A stretch of 64,000 nt of DNA from Actinomycetota bacterium (GTDB lineage: Bacteria > Actinomycetota > Thermoleophilia > RBG-16-64-13). A program made the position numbers and the translations under genes. The notes under the pieces were generated by a model, which had not been told where the DNA came from, ran no database searches, and saw nothing but the letters and a program-made list of their open reading frames with translations. Positions within the stretch are counted from its first letter, which is position 1. Every line of letters begins with the position of its first letter. Of this stretch, positions 33,247-40,169 are shown one piece after another. The DNA lies in NCBI GenBank assembly GCA_018830645.1, contig JAHJSA010000076.1, forward strand, positions 1 to 64,000, given 5' to 3'.

Positions 33247-34404
33247 TCAACACTTCGATCGCCCCGACGCCGTAGCGCATTCTCGGTATGAGGTCACCAT
33301 ATCGGAGGCGATCGCCTCCCACGCGTAGACGGTCTCGGCTAGTGCCCTCGCATTCCCACCGAGCCTTTCGGCCTTGACGGGCTGGCTCAGTGCTTCCACC
33401 ACGGCTTCGGCAAGATCGTCCGGCGCGCATTCTACAAGCCAACCACTGTGGCCGTGCTCGATCACGTCGCCGATTCCCCCGACGTTCGTGGCTACGATGG
33501 GGCGACCAAAGGCAAGGGCGGTCATGAGTACAGCACTTTGACTTGCGTCACGATAGGGAAGTAGCACCACGTCGGCCTGCTCGAAAAGCCCGGGCAACTC
33601 CGAGTCGGGTATGAACTCGTCTCGAACTTCAAAGTAGGGGCGAGAGCGCATGTCGGCGAGCAGAGACTCTAGGCGCACCTTCCATCCGCCCAACTCCCGG
33701 GAAACGTTGCTGGATCCGGCCACTACAAAACGGGCGTCGTCGCAGACAGAATGGACCCGTTCCGCGATCGGGGCCAACAGGTCCATCCCCTTGTTGGGAC
33801 GAAAGGCCCCGAAGAAGAGGACTGTCTTGAAGTCCCGTCCATCCGGCCGAGCGGTGCGCTGTCCGGCGAAAGCACCGCACGCCTTCATTTGGCCGATCTG
33901 GGATACCACGAGCTTGTCGTCTCTGATGCCGCTCTTCATCGCGTCGGCCGCGTTGGTGCTGCCGTGGACGACGACCTTCCGCGCGAAGTGCCGAAGCGCG
34001 AGCCTCTTGAAGCGCGTCCACGTCGATCGACCCATCCCCGAGTGTGGGCTCGGATCGTGCAGGGTGATGAACAACGGTGTCCGCGCGGGGATAAGCGGCC
34101 AGACGAAAGGGCCGGAACTCCAACCTACGCCGGTCGTGTCGTGAACCACATGTGGACCGAAGGATCGCAGGGCGAGTAGGACCGACAGGGTCAGTGCAGC
34201 GCGTGCGCCGTGGCCTTCCGAGACACCGCACAGCTTCAGCTCTTCCAAACGCCCCTGCCCCAGGACCCCTCTTGCCGTCGAAACCTGTGTCCCCTCGACG
34301 ATCGTCAGGACTTCGATGCCAGGAATGCTGGAGAGGGCCTGGGCATAGGCAAGGCCGTAGCGCAACATCCCCCCGCCCCCGAGCGCGAGGAGTGCGACGC
34401 GCAT
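33247..34404 (-). CDS. Glycosyltransferase family 4
   Basis: 385 residues from ATG 34404. The N-terminus MRVALLALGGGGMLRYGLAYAQAL is a GT-B donor-side start. The C-terminal half has TVLFFGAFRPNKGMDLLAPIAERV, LPGLFEQADVVLLPYRDASQSAVLMTALAFGRPIVATNVGG and GWLVECAPDDLAEAV, standard GT4 features. The EX7E motif is weakened (SQSAVLMTALAFG), as in some GT4 subgroups. The substrate is unknown. It is flanked by remnants of gmd/fcl and of an acetyltransferase, so it survives in a decayed cluster. Confidence 0.86.
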   Translation of the reverse strand: MRVALLALGGGGMLRYGLAYAQALSSIPGIEVLTIVEGTQVSTARGVLGQGRLEELKLCGVSEGHGARAALTLSVLLALRSFGPHVVHDTTGVGWSSGPFVWPLIPARTPLFITLHDPSPHSGMGRSTWTRFKRLALRHFARKVVVHGSTNAADAMKSGIRDDKLVVSQIGQMKACGAFAGQRTARPDGRDFKTVLFFGAFRPNKGMDLLAPIAERVHSVCDDARFVVAGSSNVSRELGGWKVRLESLLADMRSRPYFEVRDEFIPDSELPGLFEQADVVLLPYRDASQSAVLMTALAFGRPIVATNVGGIGDVIEHGHSGWLVECAPDDLAEAVVEALSQPVKAERLGGNARALAETVYAWEAIASDMVTSYRECATASGRSKC

Positions 34405-34629
34405 GTCCTTCCCCGTGTGTCTCACCCGGACCGCCCAGCCCGGTGCTCGCGTGCGTGTGGAGCAAGGCGCGTCATCGGGTCGGCGACCCTGTCTCCGCGG
34501 CCGAGCGAGCACCGGAAAGGACCCTCGCCTTCGAAGAGTATGCAGCCATGTAGGTCGTAGCCATAGACAGATCGCTTCATCAAATGGACTCCGACGCTAC
34601 CCTCATACGATCCAACCAAGACGTCTCGC
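34405..34629. other. Spacer upstream of GT4, no gene recognised
   Basis: A minus-strand frame encodes MKRSVYGYDLHGCILFEGEGPF... but I recognise no family. It probably holds the promoter region of the GT4 gene or further debris. Confidence 0.3.
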
Positions 34630-35035
34630 CATCGAGTGAGCCTCGGTAGAGACGGCGTGCAGGGTCCGGCGCTCCTACTCTCGATACTCTTTGAGGCCGA
34701 ACCCCCCCTCGCCGGCAGAGTTCCGCCCGCTGCGCTTCCCCCAAGTCCTCCCACACCATCTCCTGCACGAGTTCCGAGAAGGTGGTGGCGGCTACCCAAC
34801 CGAGACGCTCCCGGGCTTTGGTGGGGTCGCCGAGGAGACTCTCCACCTCGGTGGGACGGAAGTAGCGGGGGTCGATGTGCACGAGCACGGTGTCTGGCTT
34901 GAGCGGGCCGTCCCCCACCGGGGGCCCGTATCCGTTCCGGGCCCGCTCGAGGAGAGGGGCGTCTATCGACTCGATGAACCCCTCCTCGGCGACGCCCTCG
35001 CCCCGCCACCCTACGGTCACGCCCGGGCCGTGAGG
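34630..35035 (-). pseudogene. gmd: GDP-mannose 4,6-dehydratase, C-terminal remnant
   Basis: The frame reads VGWRGEGVAEEGFIES..., VLVHIDPRYFRPTEVESLLGDPTKARERLGW, FSELVQEMVWEDLGEAQRAELCRRGG, the unmistakable end of Gmd, the first enzyme of GDP-fucose/GDP-rhamnose synthesis. The whole NADP-binding and catalytic part is missing. The remnant is directly preceded by the start of fcl, so a deletion removed most of a two-gene module. Confidence 0.78.
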
Positions 35036-35112
35036 GCCCGCGTGACGGCGGAACCCACCATGCCGAGGTGGCCGGCGACGTAGATGCGGGTGGAGGCGTT
35101 CAGGTCGTTCAC
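35017..35112 (-). pseudogene. fcl: GDP-L-fucose synthase, N-terminal remnant
   Basis: From GTG 35112: NDLNASTRIYVAGHLGMVGS followed by AVTRALTARA and a stop at 35017-35019. IYVAGHxGMVGSA is the NADP-binding start of Fcl/WcaG epimerase-reductases. Only 31 codons remain before the frame runs into the gmd remnant. Confidence 0.7.
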
Positions 35113-35471
35113 GGGCGAAGCGTATCAGATGGCTCGGTGACGGGGGAGGGGGTAGCGGGCACCCGCGTGCGCGGATGCTCCGAGTGGCCGACCGGCACCC
35201 GTGCGTGCGGCCGGTGCGCCGAGCGACAGCCTCGGCGTCTGTTGGAACGCGCGTGCTGCAGCTGCTCGAGCAGCCCGGCGAGTGGCCCGGTGGGCATGCG
35301 CACGTCGAGGCCGAGTCGATGCCCCGGGCTCTCTCACCACGGTCGGAGAGGGAGGTGGTCACCGCACTGCTGGCGCTGGTGTAGTAGACTTCAGTCACCA
35401 CAAGTGCCGCGGGAGTCATACCTCTCCACGGGGCGCTGTCGTGAAGGTGCTCTGCCCGACGGAGGATACGT
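35113..35471. other. Spacer with promoter for methyltransferase
   Basis: No recognisable gene. A -10-like TAGACT at 35385-35390 and GGAGG at 35461-35465 belong to the gene starting at 35472. A plus-strand frame ending VVTALLALV at about 35384 could be a gene remnant but shows no family match. Confidence 0.35.
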
Positions 35472-36404
35472 GTGAGTCAGAGCGACGATTCGATTCTGGT
35501 GGCACGCTACAAGGGGTACTACCGTCTGCCCGATGACGTGGACATCTCGGCAGACATGGTTCTGTACCACTGGTCCCTCGAACGTGAGCTCACGAGGCGA
35601 CTGTTGACTTCGGCACCCGACGAGCGGTGGGAGACGTTCGAAGAGTGCTACACGCGTCTCTACTCCGAACTGCCTTGGCTGAACCAGTGGGTCGGGCAGG
35701 CGGACCAGGATCCGCCTGCTGAGCGGTTCCGTGCGTGGAGCGACCTCTTGGGTGCCCCCCCGAAGAGCATCTACGAGGTTGGGTCCGGTCACGGGGGCAT
35801 GCTGCGTTATCTCGTCTCAGTCGGCTACCGCGGGAAGGCGACGGAGATTACACGCGAGCGCAGCGGCCGGGAAGCCGATGAGGTCGGGCCACTTGAGTGG
35901 GGGGCCACCGACGGAGTGCACCTCGACGAGTTCGAGTCGCCGGGGTCGTGGGACTATGTCGTCTCCAATCAGGTTATTGAACACCTGCACCCCGACGATC
36001 TTGTCGAACATCTCCGGTCCGCCCGGGCAATCCTTGTCGAGGGTGGGGAGTACATCCTGTCGACACCCCATCGCTACCGGGGGCCAGCGGACGTCTCCGC
36101 CCTCTTCGGCGCAGACGTTGCCTGCGGAATGCACCTCATGGAGTACACGTATCGAGAGATGAGCCGAGCTCTGAAGACGAGCGGGTACGGTCGGGTGCGG
36201 GCCGTGTTCGGACTTCCTCGTCCGCTGAGAGGCATTCTCGGGCCCCACTTTACCGTCCGCAGAAGCAAGGTCTACCTAGGTTGGGTGGTCTTGATCGAGA
36301 CGGTTGTCGGCCTTGTCCCTTCGCAGCGCATCAGACGCCGTATGATGCGGTATGCGCAAGTGCTGCTTGGCCCGAGTGGAGTCTGGATCGCGGCGCGTCG
36401 CTAA
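35472..36404 (+). CDS. Class I SAM-dependent methyltransferase
   Basis: 310 residues, GTG start at 35472 with GGAGG 6 bp upstream. SAM-binding motif I is IYEVGSGHGGMLRYLVSVGYRG (about 99-120). WDYVVSNQVIEHLHPDDLVEHLRSARAILVEGGEYILSTPHRYRGPADVSALFG is typical of glycan-locus methyltransferases. The hydrophobic C-terminal part (VYLGWVVLIETVVGLVPSQ) may associate with the membrane. It probably methylates a sugar residue; the target is unknown. Confidence 0.82.
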   Translation: MSQSDDSILVARYKGYYRLPDDVDISADMVLYHWSLERELTRRLLTSAPDERWETFEECYTRLYSELPWLNQWVGQADQDPPAERFRAWSDLLGAPPKSIYEVGSGHGGMLRYLVSVGYRGKATEITRERSGREADEVGPLEWGATDGVHLDEFESPGSWDYVVSNQVIEHLHPDDLVEHLRSARAILVEGGEYILSTPHRYRGPADVSALFGADVACGMHLMEYTYREMSRALKTSGYGRVRAVFGLPRPLRGILGPHFTVRRSKVYLGWVVLIETVVGLVPSQRIRRRMMRYAQVLLGPSGVWIAARR

Positions 36405-36491
36405 GGTTTGGGGGCCCTCCGCATATCGCTGGTTGCCGCGACTCCGACACCGCTGAAGTAGGCCTCATGGGTCCCCGGAGGGGCGCCTTGG

Positions 36492-36809
36492 TCAGGCCCC
36501 GTCGCAGGAAAGAAAGTCCCAGTCGATGCCCACCTGCTCGTCGTACTTGGGCAGTCCCTCCCGCCAGAACTCCCGGAACATCGCGGCTCGTTCACACTCC
36601 CGAAAGCGGGGGCGGGCCGAGGAGCTTGTGCAGATGCCGGTGGCGCTAAGCGTGTTCCACTGCATGCCGGTGCGCAGCACCAAGAGGATGGCGTCCAAGG
36701 TGTTCCTGTCCAGCACTCTTGGGTTGTGGCAGCCCAGGGGGTGGGTTGACCGGACGGGCAAGAAGGGGTTCCGTCTCTTCCCACAGCCGATCGGGGATAC
36801 GTCAGCCAT
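36492..36809 (-). pseudogene. IS5-family transposase, N-terminal fragment
   Basis: HPLGCHNPRVLDRNTLDAILLVLRTGMQWNTLSATGIC...FREFWREGLPKYDEQVGIDWDFLSCDGA matches the DUF4096/IS5 N-terminal domain and stops right at the first catalytic Asp (CDGA). The catalytic remainder is missing. Confidence 0.8.
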
Positions 36810-37290
36810 CGTCGCGATCGACGAGTCCGATCATTCCGTCCTCTGGTGGAAAACGTGACCAGTGGGTGCGTGGCAAGCCACGAGACCCGGGGTGTGGTCC
36901 CATTTCGGTGCCCCGAGCACGAACGAGTTGGGCGGCCTCACGGCTTCCAAGCCTTCGCAGCAAGCGTCCGCCGGAACGACCGGGCTCTTCGCTGGGTTCA
37001 CGGCCCGTTCGTAGAGCACGCCGGCGAGGAAGGCGAAGCGGTTGAAATGCAAGTACACGGCCGGCGATTCCAGGCACAGCACCTCCGCGTTCCGAAATCC
37101 CTCGTCCCCGAGTGGAGCACACGCTCTTGCGGGGCCATTCGAATGGTAGTACGTGTCGTGGGTGCCGTGGTCGCGGTCGACGAAGGCTATTGAGCGCGAG
37201 GTCGTAGAACACCCTCGTGCCGTCGGTGCGGCGCGCCGAAGACGCATCGCTCGGGTAGTACTTGTCGATAAGCTGCTCGACGTTCTTCAC
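36802..37290 (-). pseudogene. Methyltransferase remnant coupled to GT4 gene
   Basis: ATG 37290 overlaps the GT4 stop (ATGA) and begins MKNVEQLIDKYYPSDASSAR, a plausible methyltransferase N-terminus. After about 35 residues the frame is lost. A second frame gives GFRNAEVLCLESPAVYLHFN and RFAFLAGVLYERAVN, similar to the C-terminus of the intact methyltransferase at 20462-21193. The SAM-binding core is deleted. This suggests that both exopolysaccharide loci once carried related methyltransferases. Confidence 0.6.
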
Positions 37291-38528
37291 CGTCGCCCCC
37301 CATTCGTCAACCGTTCCATCTCACGGCAGAATCCACCCAACACCGCCCGACGTTCGAGCCGCCGCTCGGCGTAGTCCCGCGCGTTTCGGCCCAAGCTCGC
37401 GGCCTCGGCAGGACTCCGATGTAGATCGAGCAGGGCGGCGGCGAGTGCTCGAGGATCCTCCGGAGCCACAAGCGCGCCGCCGCCGGACTCACATACCGCC
37501 TTGCCCAGAGACGTGCGAGGTGTGGTCGTGGCCACCACCGGGCGCCCGCTCGCCAAGATGCCGGTGAGCTTCGAGGGCATCACTTGGTCGGCGGCGCCGC
37601 TCAGCTCGGTGAGCACGTGGACGTCGGCCAGGTTGAGCAACTCGTTGAGCCGCTCGACCGGCTGGAGCGGAAGGAAGCGCAGGTGCGGAAGTCGAGCCTC
37701 CTCGGCTGCCTGTACCAAGGCCGTTCGGGCGCTGCCTTCACCGCAGATCACGAACTGGATGAGCGGCAGGTCGGTGAGCAAGGCCGCGGCCTGCACAAGC
37801 ACGTGGAGCCCTTGCTTGAGCCCGAGGTTCCCGGAGTAGAGCACCACGGTCGCCCTGGGGTCGAGACCCAGCTCCGCACGGAACGAAGAGACGGCTGTGA
37901 GAGGCCTGATCACCTGAGTGTCCACCCAATTCGGGAACAGGTACGTGCGATTGGGCGGCACCCCCTTCCCGGCGAGCGCTCGACACATGGCCGGAGAGAT
38001 CGACGACACCCGGTCGAAAGCCCCCAGTGCCGCGGTTTCGTAGCGTTCTCCCACGTATCGGGCGGGCGATCCGAGGAGACCGAGGCCCAAAGCCGCGTCG
38101 AGTTCGAAATCCTGCACGTGGAGCCACGACTTGGCTCCCGTGAGTCGCGCGAGCGCAAGTGCGCCCGGCGCCGCCAGCAGCGTGGGCGCGATGGCGACAA
38201 CAACGTCGGGCGCCCACCTGGCCGTCCGCGCCAAAGGCAGCAAGCTGCTGGCCGCGAACGACCCCAGGTGAGCGAGACGCGTGACGGCCGTGGGATCGCG
38301 GGGCACCCACGTGGGACACCGCGTCACCTCGGCTCCCTCCCACTGCTCGCCGCGGTAACGCGTCGCGTCGTACCCGGGAGCCACTCGCCAGGAGGGGTAG
38401 TACGGAGGGGCGGTCACCACCCGCACCTCGTGGCCTTCACTCACGAGGTACTGCGTCATCTCACCGGAGTACTTGCCAACGCCGATGGGCTCGGGTGCGA
38501 AGTTCAGGGAGTGCAGAAGGATCCTCAT
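37287..38528 (-). CDS. Glycosyltransferase family 4 (WcaI/WbuB-like)
   Basis: 413 residues from ATG 38528. MRILLHSLNFAPEPIGVGKYSGEM and VVTAPPYYPSWRV are characteristic of the colanic-acid WcaI/WbuB group. The donor half has VVLYSGNLGLKQGLHVLVQAA, ADVHVLTELSGAADQVMPSKLTGILASGRPVVAT and GGGALVAPEDPRALA. The group commonly transfers fucose or fucosamine-type residues, which would fit the GDP-fucose gene remnants nearby, but specificity is not readable. Divergent from the phosphoglycosyltransferase. Confidence 0.88.
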   Translation of the reverse strand: MRILLHSLNFAPEPIGVGKYSGEMTQYLVSEGHEVRVVTAPPYYPSWRVAPGYDATRYRGEQWEGAEVTRCPTWVPRDPTAVTRLAHLGSFAASSLLPLARTARWAPDVVVAIAPTLLAAPGALALARLTGAKSWLHVQDFELDAALGLGLLGSPARYVGERYETAALGAFDRVSSISPAMCRALAGKGVPPNRTYLFPNWVDTQVIRPLTAVSSFRAELGLDPRATVVLYSGNLGLKQGLHVLVQAAALLTDLPLIQFVICGEGSARTALVQAAEEARLPHLRFLPLQPVERLNELLNLADVHVLTELSGAADQVMPSKLTGILASGRPVVATTTPRTSLGKAVCESGGGALVAPEDPRALAAALLDLHRSPAEAASLGRNARDYAERRLERRAVLGGFCREMERLTNGGRR

Positions 38529-38578
38529 CGTCACTGCAAGCATAACAGCGAACGGGACCGGCGGGAGTCCGACAGTGG

Positions 38579-38584
38579 TAGTAT
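38579..38584 (+). promoter_or_regulatory. -10 box upstream of phosphoglycosyltransferase
   Basis: TAGTAT at 38579-38584 lies 48 bp before the ATG at 38633 in the 104-bp divergent gap. A -35 is not obvious. It is the same -10 form seen upstream of both FPFTG genes. Confidence 0.4.
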
Positions 38585-38632
38585 GCGAATGAACCGACCG
38601 ACCTCTCGTGAACAATCCCCTGGTGATTCCCA

Positions 38633-40096
38633 ATGACTCAGCGAACAAGCACGCTCACCGACTCCACGAAGACCGACCGGCCCCTACCGCGGCGGATACT
38701 AACCATACTCGATCCTGCTGCCGCCGCCGTGGCGCTCGTGGGCAGCACGTACGCGCTACCGTTGCGCTACGTGCAGGGCACGATGCCCCGCGTAGCCCAC
38801 ATCATCACTTTGGTTCTCCTCGGTCTTGTGCTGATGCTGCTCCTGTTCCGAGATGACCAGTACACGGCCCGCAGGCGCATGACGCGACTGGCCGACTTCG
38901 GCTCCGTAGCGAAGAACCTTGCTCTGGCCTACATGGTGGTCATCGCGGCCTCCTTCGCCACCAAGGGGTTCTTCACCGGGTACGTGGCGCTGTCGAGGCT
39001 CGTGATCCTGGTGCACCTGTTCGTCCTGCTCGGCCTCATGCTCGCTTCGCGGTACGCGTTGTGGGCCTATCAGACACGACTCTTCCGCGAGGGCGAAGCG
39101 ACCCGCCGCATACTCGTGGTCGGCGGAGGCGGTGCGGCGACCGACCTAGTGGCGTTCCTCGACAAGAGGCAGTGGCTCGGCGTTCACTGTGTGGGCTCCC
39201 TGTGCGTGGGCGAGCGGGGCGACCATCTCCCCACCAGTGACGGACGCCTCGTCCCTCTCGTGGGCACCGTGCGCGAAGTGCGGACGGCACTGACTCAGAC
39301 CGGCGCCGACGAGGTCATCGTCGCGCTCGACAAGAACGAGGCCCAGCATCTCCCCGAGATCACCGATCTCCTCACGGCGGCCGGCGTGCCTTACCAACTC
39401 GTGCCGTCGCTCTTCGAGCAGTCCTACCGCAAAGCCAAGCTCTCCGGCCTCGCCGAGCTGCCCGTGGTCGAGATGGCGGTCGATCCGCTCGACGAGGTGC
39501 AGCGCACCTTCAAGCGCGCGTCGGATCTGGCGATCGTGGTGACTGCGCTGGTCGTGGGATCGCCCTTACTGCTGCTCATCGCCCTCGCTGTCAAGCTCAC
39601 CTCCCCGGGCCCGATACTGTTCCGTCAGGAGCGGGTGGGAGCCAAGGGACGGCACTTCCAGATGCTCAAGTTCCGCACGATGGTGCAGGACGCCGAGGCG
39701 CGGCTCGGGGAGCTGGAGGAAGAGAACGAAGCCGAGGGCCACATCTTCAAGATGAAGTCCGACCCGCGCATCACCTCGGTGGGGAGCTTCCTTCGCCGGT
39801 GGAGCCTCGACGAGATCCCGCAGTTCTTCAACGTGTTGCGGGGCGAGATGAGCGTGGTCGGGCCTCGGCCCCCGCTCCCTCGCGAGGTCGCGGAGTACCA
39901 GACGCCACACTTCGCCCGGCTCAAGGGCCGCCCCGGCATCACCGGTCTCTGGCAAGTATCGGGCAGGAGCGACCTCACCTTTGACGAGATGGTGAAGCTC
40001 GACAGGCACTATCTCGAGAACTGGTCGATCGGCCTCGACCTGACCATCCTCGTGAAGACGATCTATGTGGTGTTCGCCGGGAAGGGCGCGTACTAG
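38633..40096 (+). CDS. Polyprenyl-phosphate sugar-1-phosphate transferase (WbaP/WcaJ type)
   Basis: 487 residues. Four to five N-terminal membrane helices, a Rossmann-like central domain (RILVVGGGGAATDLVAFLDKRQW) and the catalytic bacterial sugar transferase domain: FKRASDLAIVV, SPGPILFRQERVGAKGRHFQMLKFRTM, SLDEIPQFFNVLRGEMSVVGPRPP (catalytic DE dyad), RPGITGLWQVSGRSDLTFDEMVKLD. It starts repeat-unit assembly by placing a sugar phosphate on undecaprenyl phosphate. First gene of the plus-strand part of the second exopolysaccharide locus. Confidence 0.93.
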   Translation: MTQRTSTLTDSTKTDRPLPRRILTILDPAAAAVALVGSTYALPLRYVQGTMPRVAHIITLVLLGLVLMLLLFRDDQYTARRRMTRLADFGSVAKNLALAYMVVIAASFATKGFFTGYVALSRLVILVHLFVLLGLMLASRYALWAYQTRLFREGEATRRILVVGGGGAATDLVAFLDKRQWLGVHCVGSLCVGERGDHLPTSDGRLVPLVGTVREVRTALTQTGADEVIVALDKNEAQHLPEITDLLTAAGVPYQLVPSLFEQSYRKAKLSGLAELPVVEMAVDPLDEVQRTFKRASDLAIVVTALVVGSPLLLLIALAVKLTSPGPILFRQERVGAKGRHFQMLKFRTMVQDAEARLGELEEENEAEGHIFKMKSDPRITSVGSFLRRWSLDEIPQFFNVLRGEMSVVGPRPPLPREVAEYQTPHFARLKGRPGITGLWQVSGRSDLTFDEMVKLDRHYLENWSIGLDLTILVKTIYVVFAGKGAY

Positions 40097-40157
40097 GAGC
40101 GCGCCCGACCGAGCATGCCACCAGGCTCCGCTCTCTCCCCTCGGATGGCGTTCGTAG

Positions 40158-40169
40158 TAGAATGCCCGC
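40158..40169 (+). promoter_or_regulatory. -10 box with leaderless spacing
   Basis: TAGAAT (40158-40163) is followed after exactly 6 bp by the GTG start at 40170, the same hexamer and spacing as at abiEi (7598-7610). Confidence 0.45.
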
